NCBI RefSeq assembly: GCF_003347665.1
Contig: NZ_QDGA01000010.1
Location: 1-64,000, forward strand
DNA from: Microvirga calopogonii
GTDB lineage: Bacteria; Pseudomonadota; Alphaproteobacteria; Rhizobiales; Beijerinckiaceae
Length of the DNA stretch: 64,000 nt
Direction of reading: 5' to 3'
Below are positions 19,301 through 27,484 of this stretch, in pieces. Made by a program: the position numbers and the translations under genes. The notes under the pieces were generated by a model that worked only from the letters and a program-made list of their open reading frames with translations, did no database searches and was not told the DNA's origin. The stretch's first letter is position 1, and the number at the start of each line of letters is the position of its first letter.

Positions 19301-19812
19301 CCATCGGCAGCCTCAACCGCGAGGGCCGGGAGCGCCTGCTGGCCGCCTTCGACGTGGTGAACGATCACTTCAAGCGGCTCTTCACCACCCTGTTCGGCGG
19401 CGGCACGGCGGAACTGACCCTGGTCGATTCGGACGACCCGCTGGAAGCGGGCCTCGAAATCCTCGCCCGCCCGCCCGGAAAGAAGCCGCAGAGCATGACC
19501 CTGCTCTCAGGCGGCGAGCAGGCCCTGACGGCCACCGCGCTGATCTTCGCGGTGTTCCTCACGAATCCCTCGCCGATCTGCGTGCTCGACGAGGTGGACG
19601 CACCGCTCGACGACGCCAACGTGGAGCGCTACTGCGCCCTTCTGGAGGACATGGCCCGCCAGACCGAGACGCGCTTCGTGGTCATCACCCACAACCCCAT
19701 CACCATGGCCCGGATGGACCGTCTCTTCGGCGTCACCATGGCGGAACGCGGCGTGTCGCAGCTCGTCTCCGTCGATCTGCAGAGCGCCGAGCGCATTCTC
19801 GAGGTAGCCTAG
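16354..19812 (+). CDS. smc: Chromosome segregation/condensation ATPase SMC
   Basis: A 1152-residue structural-maintenance-of-chromosomes protein, the DNA-loop-forming ATPase that works with ScpA/ScpB. Walker A GPNGCGKSN is at residues 31-39. Two long coiled coils, rich in Ala/Glu/Arg, flank a hinge around residues 510-620. The ABC signature LSGGEQAL is near residue 1050, and the Walker B region VLDEVDAPLDD near residue 1078 is followed by the H-loop VITHN. The ATG at 16354 has GGGAAGG upstream. The GC-rich coil regions create long open frames on the opposite strand that are not genes. Family A palindromes lie immediately before and after. Confidence 0.96.
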   Translation: MKLTRLRIAGFKTFVEPTDFLIEPGLTGVVGPNGCGKSNLVEALRWVMGENSHKNMRATGMDDVIFSGSGGRPARNWAEVMLTIDNGERTAPAAFNDTDLLEISRKIEREEGSTYRVNGKEVRARDVQILFADAATGSRSPALVRQGQISEIISAKPQARRRILEDAAGIAGLHARRHEAELRLKAAEDNLVRVEDVIRELESQIESLKRQGRQASRYKNLSAEIRRLEALMYAISFAEAREQAATAERQVAEDLKAVADATEEQTRAATAQAVSAHGLPALRQAEAAAAAALQRLTHARNELESEERRSKERVVELERHIGDLNRDIAREAAQRTDAEATIERLQSEAAEIALTTDGADDVRAEAEERLQTAEAELAEAEASLSALQAQTSDLNARRAALERAVREEMERASRFRSEKERLEREIAALAGSPEDGPSLDDLREEAAIAEETAQGAEEAVIEARETLSAAREAENRLRPPLNEAERTAQRLETEARTLAKLVTSATSDLWPPAVDQITVQKGYETALGAALGDDLEASINPTAPHHWAETHAGADDPALPEGATSLADLAQAPSQLQRRLRQIGVVSKADGLRLRGLLKPGQRLVTQEGDLWRWDGFTAAAEAPSPAARRLAEKNRLGDLEREAAAAREQAEHLRHEAEAALEAVRKAASHEMQAIEAARQTRQALDAARTRLTAAERKEAELGQRRSALQEGLARLSESEAEALERVQDAEGALQDLAPAPDLESRLLEERTRVAERRAAASEARAALQSLMHEGELRRRRQESIAADIRLWTERAARASKAFEDLGERLERAQDEHQRLLEAPDTYLQRRRALMAEVEEAEAKRKEAADHLADAETSLAESDRAARAALEALSAAREARAGSQARHEAAIARLAEITRNIAESLETTPAGLIELAGLKEGFELPSHGEIESKLHALKNDRERLGAVNLRADEELTELETKYNGIAGERDDLVEAIKRLRQAIGSLNREGRERLLAAFDVVNDHFKRLFTTLFGGGTAELTLVDSDDPLEAGLEILARPPGKKPQSMTLLSGGEQALTATALIFAVFLTNPSPICVLDEVDAPLDDANVERYCALLEDMARQTETRFVVITHNPITMARMDRLFGVTMAERGVSQLVSVDLQSAERILEVA

Positions 19813-19877
19813 CGCATCGTGCGGACCCAGCGGGCCGCGCCAGCGAAAAGTGGCCCGGGTTTTCCGCACGATGCTCT
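19811..19877. repeat. Palindromic element, family A, overlapping the smc stop
   Basis: Begins AGCGCATCGTGCGGACC within the smc TAG stop codon and ends TTCCGCACGATGCTCT. The central part differs from the 9661 copy by an insertion (CAGCGGGCCGCGCC). Together with 16204-16329 it brackets smc. Confidence 0.8.
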
Positions 19878-20008
19878 AAGTCCGATGCCGTAAGGCTTTC
19901 AGCCTCGCCTTGCTTCGGCCTCAAAAACATGTGCGCTTTCAGCCTCAGGCCACCCAAAAACGGTGTTTTATAAACCACATCAATCACTTAGATCTTTTTA
20001 GACGGTTC

Positions 20009-20037
20009 TTGACAGGGTGGACCCCCGCTCATATGGT
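20009..20037 (+). promoter_or_regulatory. Candidate promoter of the atpI-B-E-F'-F operon
   Basis: A perfect TTGACA (20009-20014) is followed after 17 bases by TATGGT (20032-20037), placing the start about 55 bases before atpI. The upstream 100 bases are AT-rich compared with the surroundings. The match to the sigma-70 pattern is good at -35 and moderate at -10. Confidence 0.55.
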
Positions 20038-20099
20038 GCGCCCGGCTTTCGGGGCTGGGCTTCCAAGCATTTTCCCGCAACGCTTCAAAGGAGATCGCA

Positions 20100-20471
20100 A
20101 TGGCGGACCCCAACGAGCGGAACGGAGACAATGAGCGGAAACCGGGCAGCGCCGACGATGCCGACCTGTCAGCGAGACTGCAATCGCTCGACGCACGGAT
20201 CTCCCAAGCATCCGCGCAGCGAGCCGAAGCGGAACCTCGCTCCCGCCCGACGTCCGATTCCAGCGCTCTCGGCCAAGCCTTCAGGCTCTCGGCTGAATTT
20301 GTTGCAGGAGTGGCAGCCGGGGGAATTTTAGGTTGGATTGTCGATCGCCTGTTCGGGATTTCACCTTGGGGTCTGATCGTTTGTCTGATACTCGGCTTCT
20401 GCGCCGGGATGCTCAATCTGATGCGAGCAGCCGGAATGGTCAAATCCGCCCGGTATGACGACAAGCGGTGA
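20100..20471 (+). CDS. atpI: ATP synthase protein I (AtpI)
   Basis: A 123-residue membrane protein encoded first in the F0 operon, thought to help assemble the c-ring. The N-terminal half is hydrophilic and charged. Two transmembrane segments follow (about residues 62-82 and 88-107: FVAGVAAGGILGWIVDRLFG, WGLIVCLILGFCAGMLNL), the usual AtpI hairpin. AAAGGAG precedes the ATG by eight bases. Subunit a follows 59 bases downstream. Confidence 0.9.
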   Translation: MADPNERNGDNERKPGSADDADLSARLQSLDARISQASAQRAEAEPRSRPTSDSSALGQAFRLSAEFVAGVAAGGILGWIVDRLFGISPWGLIVCLILGFCAGMLNLMRAAGMVKSARYDDKR

Positions 20472-20530
20472 CGGACCAGGACTTCGAACGCCGAACGGCA
20501 ATTGATAACATCGAACTTTGAGAGCGGATC

Positions 20531-21259
20531 ATGGCGAGCCCGATCGAACAATTCCAGATCAAGCCCATCATTCCGGTTATCAATTTCACCAATTCGTCCC
20601 TGTTCATGATCGGCGCAGCCGCCGTGATCGTGGGCGGCCTCCTGCTGGCGACCCGCAAGCGGGCCGTCGTTCCGGGCCGCGCCCAGTCCATGGCCGAGGT
20701 CCTGCACGATTTCGTCGCCAACACGCTGGTCGATGCAACGGGCAAGGAGGGGATGAAGTTCTTCCCGCTCGTCTTCTCCCTCTTCATGTTCGTGCTGACG
20801 GCGAACCTGCTGGGCATGATCCCCGGCTTCTTCACCGTCACCAGCCACATCATCGTCACTTTCGCCCTCGCCATGCTCGTCATCGGCACGGTGGTGGTCT
20901 ACGGCTTCATGAAGCACGGCACCCACTTCCTCGGCTTGTTCGTGCCGTCGGGCGTGCCGGCATGGCTCCTGCCCTTCATCGTGGTGATCGAGCTCATCTC
21001 GTTCCTCTCGCGCCCGATCTCGCTCAGCCTGCGTCTCTTCGCGAACATGCTCGCGGGACACATCGCGCTGAAAGTTTTCGCAGGCTTCGTGGTCAGCCTC
21101 CTGGCTGCCGGCGGCGCCCTGACGATCCTCGCTCCGCTGCCGCTTCTCATGGCGGTTGCCCTCATGGCGCTCGAGTTCCTCGTCGCCGCTCTGCAGGCCT
21201 ACGTCTTCACGGTGTTGACCTGCATCTACCTCAACGACGCGCTGCACCCGGGCCACTAG
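20531..21259 (+). CDS. atpB: F0F1 ATP synthase subunit a
   Basis: The membrane stator subunit that forms the proton half-channels against the c-ring. The 242-residue product has five to six hydrophobic segments. The essential arginine lies in [13 protein letters not shown], and the conserved NLLGMIPG segment near residue 95 is present. It sits between atpI and atpE in the canonical order. Length is normal for alphaproteobacteria. Confidence 0.96.
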   Translation: MASPIEQFQIKPIIPVINFTNSSLFMIGAAAVIVGGLLLATRKRAVVPGRAQSMAEVLHDFVANTLVDATGKEGMKFFPLVFSLFMFVLTANLLGMIPGFFTVTSHIIVTFALAMLVIGTVVVYGFMKHGTHFLGLFVPSGVPAWLLPFIVVIELISFLSRPISLSLRLFANMLAGHIALKVFAGFVVSLLAAGGALTILAPLPLLMAVALMALEFLVAALQAYVFTVLTCIYLNDALHPGH

Positions 21260-21314
21260 GTCTGCGCTGAGTTACACCTTCCCTCCCGATCACAGTATTC
21301 CCAAGGAGATCACA

Positions 21315-21539
21315 ATGGATCCGGTTGCTTTCAAGTTCCTCGGCGCGGGCCTCGCCTGCATCGGCATGGGTCTCGCCGCTATGGGCGTTGGCAACATCTT
21401 CGGTAACTTCCTCTCCGGCGCTCTGCGCAACCCGTCGGCTGCCGACGGCCAGTTCGCCCGCGCGTTCATCGGTGCGGCGCTCGCAGAAGGTCTCGGCATC
21501 TTCTGCCTCGTCGTCGCTCTCGTTCTGCTCTTCACCTAA
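21315..21539 (+). CDS. atpE: F0F1 ATP synthase subunit c
   Basis: The 74-residue ring subunit, two transmembrane helices with a polar loop (LRNPSA). The proton-carrying carboxylate is Glu58 in [10 protein letters not shown], as in most bacteria with Glu rather than Asp. The Gly/Ala-rich first helix ([11 protein letters not shown]) is typical. A strong AAGGAG lies eight bases before the ATG, as expected for the most abundant subunit. The next 120 bases fold into several hairpins before the b' gene. Confidence 0.96.
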   Translation: MDPVAFKFLGAGLACIGMGLAAMGVGNIFGNFLSGALRNPSAADGQFARAFIGAALAEGLGIFCLVVALVLLFT

Positions 21540-21560
21540 TCTCAAGACGGTGATCGGGAG

Positions 21561-21647
21561 GTCGAGGCGCGCTCAAGCGCTTCGCCTCGACAAGGGTGAC
21601 GGCGGATCCACCGCCGTCATTCATTGTTTCTAGGATCGTTTATCCTA
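21561..21647 (+). promoter_or_regulatory. Three hairpins between atpE and the b' gene
   Basis: Stem 1 pairs GTCGAGGCG (21561-21569) with CGCCTCGAC (21583-21591). Stem 2 pairs GACGGCGG (21598-21605) with CCGCCGTC (21611-21618) and is followed by a weak T-rich stretch. Stem 3 pairs TAGGAT with ATCCTA (21631-21647), ending just before the b' ribosome binding site. They could protect the atpE 3' end or reduce read-through, raising c relative to b and b'. This is inference. Confidence 0.55.
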
Positions 21648-21660
21648 TAGGATCTGCTCT

Positions 21661-22209
21661 ATGGCTCAGGCTCAGACGAACCACGCCACAACAGAGGCCC
21701 CCGGCGGCGCTCACGAGGATATCGGCTTTCCGCCCTTCGAGACGGAAACCTACGCCGGTCAGCTCCTCTGGCTGGCGATCACCTTCGTGGTGCTCTACAC
21801 CCTGCTTTCACGGCTGGTTCTCCCGCGTCTGGGCGGAATCATCGAGAATCGCCGCGCGATGATCGCCAACGATCTCGACAACGCGGCCGCCATGAAATCC
21901 CGAGCCGAAGAAGCCGGCGCCGCCTACGAGAGCGCCCTCGCCGAAGCCAAGGGCCGTGCCCAGGCTCTCGCTCAGGAAACCCGCGCCAAGCTCTCGGCCG
22001 AGAGCGATGCCAAGCGCAAGGCGCTCGAGGCCGACCTCAATCAGCGTCTCGCCGACGCCGAGGCGACGATCTCCGCGAAGAAGTCCGAGGCCATGAGCCA
22101 CGTGGACGCCATCGCACGCGACACCGCTTCCGCCATCATCGAGCGCCTGACCGGCAAGGCTCCGGCCCCGCAGAAGGTCGAAGCCGCTCTCAACCAGATC
22201 AAGGCCTGA
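21661..22209 (+). CDS. atpF': F0F1 ATP synthase subunit b'
   Basis: One of two peripheral-stalk subunits. The 182-residue protein has a polar N-terminus, one transmembrane segment (about residues 36-55, GQLLWLAITFVVLYTLLSRLVLP) and a long Ala/Glu/Lys-rich amphipathic helix to the C-terminus. The presence of both b' and b is typical of alphaproteobacteria and photosynthetic lineages. It is separated from the b gene by 13 bases. Known alternative symbols include atpG and atpX. Confidence 0.92.
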   Translation: MAQAQTNHATTEAPGGAHEDIGFPPFETETYAGQLLWLAITFVVLYTLLSRLVLPRLGGIIENRRAMIANDLDNAAAMKSRAEEAGAAYESALAEAKGRAQALAQETRAKLSAESDAKRKALEADLNQRLADAEATISAKKSEAMSHVDAIARDTASAIIERLTGKAPAPQKVEAALNQIKA

Positions 22210-22222
22210 TCGGGAGGTCCCC

Positions 22223-22708
22223 ATGTTGCACAGCGCTGAATTCTGGGTTGCGGTCGCCTTCGTCATCTTCTGGGGCATCCTGTTCTACAAGGGCGTCCCG
22301 GGTAAGGTGCTCAACCAGCTCGACTCTCGCGGCAAGCGTATTGCCGACGAGCTGGCCGAAGCCACGCGCCTTCGCCAGGACGCCGAGCGGCTCCTGAAGG
22401 AATACGAGGCCAAGCGCGCGGCTGCCGAGCGTGAAGCCGCCGACATCGTCTCCACCGCGCGCGACGAGGCCGAGCGCCTCGCCCGCGAAGCCCAGGAGAA
22501 GATGACCGACTTCGTGAAGCGCCGCACGGCCACCGCCGAGGCGAAGATCGCCCAGGCCGAGGCCCAGGCCTCCGCCGAGGTGCGCGCCGCAGCGGTCGAC
22601 GCCGCCATCAAGGCCTCCGAGCGCGTCCTGCGCGACGAGATCACGGGCCCCACCGCCGCGTCGCTCATGACGGCAAGCCTCAACGACGTGCGCGCGAAGC
22701 TGCAGTAA
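22223..22708 (+). CDS. atpF: F0F1 ATP synthase subunit b
   Basis: The second peripheral-stalk subunit, 161 residues. A single N-terminal transmembrane segment (FWVAVAFVIFWGILFYKG) is followed by a heptad-like charged helix (LADELAEATRLRQDAERLLKEYEAK) that dimerises with b'. It ends the operon; a terminator follows 26 bases after the stop. The F1 genes (atpHAGDC) are not here, as expected for Rhizobiales, where they form a separate operon. Confidence 0.95.
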   Translation: MLHSAEFWVAVAFVIFWGILFYKGVPGKVLNQLDSRGKRIADELAEATRLRQDAERLLKEYEAKRAAAEREAADIVSTARDEAERLAREAQEKMTDFVKRRTATAEAKIAQAEAQASAEVRAAAVDAAIKASERVLRDEITGPTAASLMTASLNDVRAKLQ

Positions 22709-22734
22709 CGGCGTCGTTCCGGACGAACCCTATC

Positions 22735-22761
22735 AAGGCCGCCCTCCGAGGCGGCCTTTTT
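22735..22761 (+). terminator. Rho-independent terminator of the F0 operon
   Basis: Stem AAGGCCGCC (22735-22743) pairs with GGCGGCCTT (22750-22758) around loop CTCCGA, then TTTTT. The HAD gene starts 15 bases later, so its ribosome binding site follows directly. Confidence 0.92.
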
Positions 22762-22775
22762 GCTTGGAGACGATA

Positions 22776-23426
22776 ATGCTGCTGATCTTCGATTGCGATG
22801 GCGTGCTGGTCGATTCGGAGCCCTTGAGCTGCCGCATCGACGCCGAGGTCCTGACCGAATGCGGCGTCCCCTACACGGCCGAGGACGTGGCCCGCGAATT
22901 TACCGGCGTCAGCATCAAGGACCAGATCGCCCGGATCGAATCGGAGCGCGGCATCAGGCTTCCCGAGGATTTCACAGAACGGCTCAACCGGACCCTGTTC
23001 GCGCGTTTCGAAACCGACCTGAAGCCCATCGCGGGCGTGCGGGACGCCATCCTCTCGCTCCCCTTCCCCCGGTGCGTGGCCTCGTCGTCCATCCCTGAAC
23101 GAATCGCCCTCTCGCTGCGTGTCACGGGCCTTGCCGACCTGTTCGACAACATCTTCAGCTCGACCCAGGTCGCGCGCGGGAAACCCGCACCGGACCTGTT
23201 CCTTCATGCGGCGAAACAGATGAGCACGCCTCCTGAGGATTGCCTGGTCATCGAGGATTCCGTCGCAGGCGTTCAGGCAGCAATTGCCGCCGGCATGAGG
23301 GTCGTCGGCTTTACCGGCGGCGGGCATTGCGGCCCCGGACATGGGGGCAAGCTCCGGCAGGCGGGAGCGACCGTGATTATCGATCGGATGGCAGACTTGC
23401 GCGCAGCAGCGCAGGGCTGCGCATAG
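22776..23426 (+). CDS. HAD-superfamily phosphatase (subfamily IA)
   Basis: A 216-residue haloacid-dehalogenase-like hydrolase. Motif I DCDGVLVDS holds the nucleophile Asp6 and acid/base Asp8. Motif II is the Ser in CVASSS, motif III the Lys in GKPAPDLF, and motif IV EDSVAGVQAA. The helical cap between residues 15 and 85 is of the phosphoglycolate phosphatase/beta-phosphoglucomutase type. The substrate is unknown. The ATG at 22776 has GGAG seven bases upstream. The gene follows the F0 terminator and is likely transcribed separately or by read-through. Confidence 0.88.
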   Translation: MLLIFDCDGVLVDSEPLSCRIDAEVLTECGVPYTAEDVAREFTGVSIKDQIARIESERGIRLPEDFTERLNRTLFARFETDLKPIAGVRDAILSLPFPRCVASSSIPERIALSLRVTGLADLFDNIFSSTQVARGKPAPDLFLHAAKQMSTPPEDCLVIEDSVAGVQAAIAAGMRVVGFTGGGHCGPGHGGKLRQAGATVIIDRMADLRAAAQGCA

Positions 23427-23448
23427 CACGGGGAGCAACGACCTCCAC

Positions 23449-23560
23449 ACGTCATCACCTCCCCGGACTTGATCCGGGGATCCGTGCCGGTGATCTCGCA
23501 TCTGGAGAGCGCGGCGCTTCACGGCATCGGGATGGCCGGCACAAGGCCGGCCATGACGTG
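23449..23560. repeat. Palindromic intergenic element, family B (inverted copy)
   Basis: Starts CACGTCATCACCTCCCCGG and ends GGCCGGCCATGACGTG. Inner hairpins are CCCCGGACTTGATCCGGGG and GGCCGGCACAAGGCCGGCC. It is the reverse complement of the arrangement at 12644-12757. It lies between the convergent HAD and gcvPB genes. Confidence 0.85.
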
Positions 23561-23624
23561 AGAGGCATGCGGTAGGTTTCTGCTCTGTTGCCTCAGGATG
23601 AGCAGCGAACTTGACCAAAAGAAA

Positions 23625-23655
23625 ATGCCCGGCACAAGGCCGGGCATTTGTGTTT
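23625..23655 (-). terminator. Terminator of the gcv operon
   Basis: Read on the minus strand, AAATGCCCGG pairs with CCGGGCATTT around a short loop, then TTCTTTT. It lies 10 bases after the gcvPB stop codon. The stem core (CCCGGCACAAGGCCGGG) resembles a module of the family B element beside it, so the terminator may have been built from such an element. Confidence 0.8.
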
Positions 23656-23664
23656 TCGAGGGGC

Positions 23665-25233
23665 TTACTCCGCAGCCTCAGCCACGGGCTCCGGCGGCGT
23701 CCATTTCAGCACCGGGTTGCGGGCGGCGCGGGTTTCGTCCAGGCGGCGGCGCGGTGCATGATATGGTGCGCCCGTGAAGCGCTCCTTGTCGCCGCTCTTT
23801 GCCGCCATCGCGAGGTCGCGCAGCGTCGCGATGAAGAGGTCGAGGGACGACTTCGATTCGGATTCTGTCGGCTCGATCAGCATCGCGCCATGCACCACCA
23901 GCGGGAAGTACATGGTCATCGGGTGGTAGCCCTCGTCGATCATGGCCTTGGCCACGTCGAGCGTGGTCACGCCCGTGTCCTTGAGCCATGCATCGTCGAA
24001 CAGCACCTCGTGCATGCACGGCTTGTTGCCGAACGGCAGCGAGAGGAGATCCGACAGGCCTGCGCGGATGTAGTTGGCGTTGAGAACGGCGTCCTCGGAG
24101 GCCTGCTTCATGCCGTCCGCACCATGCGAAAGCATGTAGGACAGGGCGCGCACATACATGCCCATCTGCCCATGGAACGCGGTCATGCGGCCGAAAGGCT
24201 TTTCAGCGGCATCGCTTTCCTGCTCCACCAGCTCGAAGCCGTCCTTGCCGGCGCGCACGAACGGCACCGGCGCGAAGGGAGCGAGACGCGCGGAGAGCAC
24301 CACCGGACCCGAGCCCGGACCGCCGCCGCCGTGAGGCGTCGAGAAGGTCTTGTGCAGGTTGATGTGCATGGCGTCGACGCCGAGATCGCCCGGCTTCGCC
24401 TTGCCCACGATGGCGTTGAAGTTCGCGCCGTCGCAGTAGAAATAGGCGCCCGCGTCGTGGATCGCCTTGGCGATCTCCGCCACCTGCGGCTCGAAGAGAC
24501 CGCAGGTGTTGGGGTTCGTCAGCATGATCGCCGCCACATCGGGGCCGAGCAGCTTCTTCACGTCCTCCACATGCACGGAGCCGTCCTCCCGCGCCGGAAC
24601 CGGCTTCACTTTGAAGCCGATGAGCGCGGCGGTCGCCGGGTTCGTGCCGTGCGCGGAATCGGGCACGAGCACCACGTTGCGGGTGGCGCCCTCGCCCTTC
24701 GCCTCGATGGCTGCCTTGATCGCCATCATGCCACACAGCTCGCCATGGGCGCCGGCCTTCGGCGACAGCGCGACGGCCGTCATGTTGGTAAGCGTGACCA
24801 GGTAGCGCCCGAGCTCGTTCATGAGCTCCAGCGCACCCTGGACGGTCGAGACCGGCTGCAGCGGATGCACATCGGCAAAGCCCGGCAGGCGGGCCATGCG
24901 CTCGTTGAGGCGCGCATTGTGCTTCATGGTGCAGGAACCGAGCGGGAAGAGGCCCGTGTCGATGCCGTAGTTCTGTTGGCTGAGGCGCACGTAGTGGCGC
25001 ATGGTCTCGGGCTCAGAGAGGCCCGGCAGGCCGATCGCCTCCTTGCGCTCCAGGCCGCCGAGGCGCGGCTGGAAATCCTCCGGCTCATCGAAATCGACGC
25101 CGGTCGTGTCATAGCGTCCGATCTCGAAGAGCAGAGGCTCGATCTGCGCGAGCGCCTTGTTGCCGGTGAAGGTCGGATGCACGGTGGTGCCGGCTTCTCC
25201 GGCGGAAGAGGGACGTCCCTGGCGGTTCAACAT
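23665..25233 (-). CDS. gcvPB: Glycine dehydrogenase (decarboxylating) subunit 2
   Basis: The C-terminal half of the split P-protein of the glycine cleavage system, a PLP enzyme that decarboxylates glycine and loads the aminomethyl group on lipoyl-GcvH. The 522-residue product carries the PLP lysine in INLHKTFSTPHGGGGPG. PLGSCTMKHN and the SAHGTNPATA segment are also present. The ATG at 25233 shares one base with the gcvPA stop (TGATG) and has AGGAGG six bases upstream. It is the last gene of the operon; the terminator is at 23625-23655. Confidence 0.96.
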   Translation of the reverse strand: MLNRQGRPSSAGEAGTTVHPTFTGNKALAQIEPLLFEIGRYDTTGVDFDEPEDFQPRLGGLERKEAIGLPGLSEPETMRHYVRLSQQNYGIDTGLFPLGSCTMKHNARLNERMARLPGFADVHPLQPVSTVQGALELMNELGRYLVTLTNMTAVALSPKAGAHGELCGMMAIKAAIEAKGEGATRNVVLVPDSAHGTNPATAALIGFKVKPVPAREDGSVHVEDVKKLLGPDVAAIMLTNPNTCGLFEPQVAEIAKAIHDAGAYFYCDGANFNAIVGKAKPGDLGVDAMHINLHKTFSTPHGGGGPGSGPVVLSARLAPFAPVPFVRAGKDGFELVEQESDAAEKPFGRMTAFHGQMGMYVRALSYMLSHGADGMKQASEDAVLNANYIRAGLSDLLSLPFGNKPCMHEVLFDDAWLKDTGVTTLDVAKAMIDEGYHPMTMYFPLVVHGAMLIEPTESESKSSLDLFIATLRDLAMAAKSGDKERFTGAPYHAPRRRLDETRAARNPVLKWTPPEPVAEAAE

Positions 25234-26573
25234 CACAGAACCTCCTTCAAGGCGGCGACAAGGGCCGCGCGGTCATCATCGGTGTTCACTTCGGTGGAAG
25301 CGACGAGCAGCAGGTTGTCGAGGCCAGAACCCGGCATGAGGCGCGACACGGGCACGCCCGCGAGCACGCCCTTCTCGGCCAGACGCTCGACGACTTCAGC
25401 AGCAGGCTTGGCGAGTTTCACGGTGAACTCGTTGAAGAAGGTCTTGTTGACGACCTCGACGCCCTTCACGGTGCCGAGTTGATCGGCCAGCTTCACCGCA
25501 TTGGCATGATTGATGCGGGCGAGACGCGAAAGTCCCTTCTCGCCGAGCAACGTCATGTGAATGGTGAAGGCAAGCGAGCAAAGCCCTGAATTCGTGCAGA
25601 TATTCGACGTCGCCTTGTCGCGGCGGATATGCTGCTCACGGGTCGAGAGCGTGAGCACGAAACCCCGGTTGCCGTCCGCGTCCACCGTCTCGCCGCAGAG
25701 GCGGCCCGGCATCTGGCGGATGTATTTCGACTGGGTGGCGAAGAGGCCCACATAGGGACCGCCGAAGTTCAGCGCGTTTCCGATGGACTGGCCTTCGCCG
25801 ACGACAATGTCGGCGCCCATGCTTCCCGGCGACTTCAGCAGGCCGAGCGACACCGCTTCGGTAAACACAGCGATCAGAAGCGCGCCGTGCTGGTGCGCCT
25901 TGTCGGCGATGGGCTTCAGGTCGCGCACGTTGCCGAACACGTCCGGCGACTGCACGACGACGCAGGAGGTCGTATCGTCGATCTGGGAAAGGATGTCCTC
26001 GGTGCCGGTCACATCCGGCGCCAGGATGACGGTTTCGTCGCTCGCCATGTCGGAGAGCGTCTTCACCACATCCGTATAATGCGGATGCAGGCCGCCGGAG
26101 AGCACGGCCTTGCGACGCTTGGTGACGCGATGCGCCATGAGCACCGCCTCGCCCGTGCCGGTGGAGCCGTCGTACATGGAGGCATTCGCCACATCCATGC
26201 CGGTCAGCGCCGCGACCTGCGTCTGGAACTCGAAGAGATATTGCAGCGTGCCCTGCGCGATCTCCGGCTGGTACGGTGTGTAGCTCGTCAGGAACTCGGA
26301 GCGCTGGATCAGGTGATCGACGGTCGCCGGAACATGGTGCTTGTAGGCCCCCGCACCGACGAAGAACGGCACGGACGAGGCGGACATGTTCCTCGCCGAC
26401 ATGCGGGAGAGGATGCGCTCCACCTCCAGCTCGCCCTTGCGGCGCGGCAGATCCACCGGCTCTTTCAGGAGCAGGTTCTTCGGCACGTCGGCGAACAGCT
26501 CATCGACGTGTTTGACGCCGATCCGGGCGAGCATCTCGCCGCGGTCGGTGTCGGACAAAGGCAAATAGCGCAT
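25233..26573 (-). CDS. gcvPA: Glycine dehydrogenase (decarboxylating) subunit 1
   Basis: The N-terminal half of the split P-protein, 446 residues, pairing with gcvPB. Family segments include [39 protein letters not shown] and the [20 protein letters not shown] region. The start ATG at 26573 ([10 protein letters not shown]) gives the normal length; an open extension upstream is not conserved. A 19-base gap separates it from the OsmC-like gene, so one transcript from the riboswitch is likely. Confidence 0.96.
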   Translation of the reverse strand: MRYLPLSDTDRGEMLARIGVKHVDELFADVPKNLLLKEPVDLPRRKGELEVERILSRMSARNMSASSVPFFVGAGAYKHHVPATVDHLIQRSEFLTSYTPYQPEIAQGTLQYLFEFQTQVAALTGMDVANASMYDGSTGTGEAVLMAHRVTKRRKAVLSGGLHPHYTDVVKTLSDMASDETVILAPDVTGTEDILSQIDDTTSCVVVQSPDVFGNVRDLKPIADKAHQHGALLIAVFTEAVSLGLLKSPGSMGADIVVGEGQSIGNALNFGGPYVGLFATQSKYIRQMPGRLCGETVDADGNRGFVLTLSTREQHIRRDKATSNICTNSGLCSLAFTIHMTLLGEKGLSRLARINHANAVKLADQLGTVKGVEVVNKTFFNEFTVKLAKPAAEVVERLAEKGVLAGVPVSRLMPGSGLDNLLLVASTEVNTDDDRAALVAALKEVL

Positions 26574-26592
26574 CGGCAAAACCTTGGGTGTG

Positions 26593-27075
26593 TCAGTGCG
26601 AGGGAATGCCCGCCACGACAATCTCCGTGAGCACGGAATTGGCGATGAAGCATTCCTTGTGGGCGAGGTGATGCATGTCGGCGATCTGTTCCGGTGTCGG
26701 AACCTTGTCGCCTGAGAATTCGATTGTCGGATCCAGGGTGACCCTGGACACGAAGAGCTTGCCGCTTTCGTTCTTGGTCATGGTCCCGAGCGCTTCGTCC
26801 TCGTAACGGTCGACGACGAAGCGCTTCTTGGCGGCGATCGACAGGAAGGTCAGCATGTGGCAGCTGGAAATCGCCGCCACGAACGCCTCCTCCGGGTCGA
26901 CGGCATCCTCCCGAGAGAGCGGCAACGGCACGACGGAAGGCGACGCGGAACCCCGCACCTCGATGCCGCCATCGAAGCTCCAGGAATGACCGCGGCTGTA
27001 GCGGTTGTCGGAGAAGATCTCGTTCTCTCCCCGCGCCCAGCGGATCGTCGCCTTGTATTCGTGCGCCATTGCCAT
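26593..27075 (-). CDS. OsmC-family peroxide/thiol protein inside the gcv operon
   Basis: A 160-residue OsmC/Ohr-fold protein. The two conserved cysteines are in [10 protein letters not shown] and KECFIANSV, matching the redox-active pair of OsmC-type hydroperoxide reductases. [14 protein letters not shown] is typical. The start is ATG 27075, with a second ATG at 27069. It lies 11 bases after gcvH and 19 before gcvPA, same strand. It is therefore very likely cotranscribed with the glycine cleavage genes, which is unusual. A direct role in glycine cleavage is not known; protection of lipoyl or thiol groups is speculation. Confidence 0.88.
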   Translation of the reverse strand: MAMAHEYKATIRWARGENEIFSDNRYSRGHSWSFDGGIEVRGSASPSVVPLPLSREDAVDPEEAFVAAISSCHMLTFLSIAAKKRFVVDRYEDEALGTMTKNESGKLFVSRVTLDPTIEFSGDKVPTPEQIADMHHLAHKECFIANSVLTEIVVAGIPSH

Positions 27076-27086
27076 GCCGCTCTTGG

Positions 27087-27461
27087 TCAGGAAATCGACT
27101 TCACGAATTCCTGGTACTGCTCCTCGGTCATGAGACCGTCGAGCTCGCTCTGGTCGGTAAGGCGGATCTTCATGAACCAGCCGCGGCCGGCGGGATCCTC
27201 GTTCACGGTGCCGGGAGAGGCCTCGAGATCGCTGTTGACCTCGACGACTTCGCCGGAGACCGGCGCATAGACTTCGCTCGCGGCCTTCACGCTCTCGACG
27301 ACGGCGGCTTCATCGCCCTTCGACAGGGTCTTGCCGATGCTCGGCAGCTCCACGAAGACGACATCGCCGAGCTGGCTCTGCGCATAGTCGGAAATGCCGA
27401 CGATGCCGGCATCGCCCTCGATGCGGATGTATTCGTGATCCTTGGTGTAGCGCGTGGTCAT
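27087..27461 (-). CDS. gcvH: Glycine cleavage system H protein
   Basis: The 124-residue lipoyl carrier that shuttles the aminomethyl group between P, T and L proteins. The lipoylated lysine is Lys59 in VESVKAASE. The N-terminal [13 protein letters not shown] and C-terminal [10 protein letters not shown] segments are diagnostic. It follows gcvT by 23 bases. The L protein (dihydrolipoamide dehydrogenase) is not encoded here. Confidence 0.97.
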   Translation of the reverse strand: MTTRYTKDHEYIRIEGDAGIVGISDYAQSQLGDVVFVELPSIGKTLSKGDEAAVVESVKAASEVYAPVSGEVVEVNSDLEASPGTVNEDPAGRGWFMKIRLTDQSELDGLMTEEQYQEFVKSIS

Positions 27462-27484
27462 GGTGAATTCCCTCTTGTGAAATG

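Noticed and set aside
23611..25482. A 623-codon plus-strand frame antisense to gcvPB
   Set aside because: gcvPB on the minus strand has its full catalytic motif and length; the plus frame is a His/Arg/Val-rich shadow.
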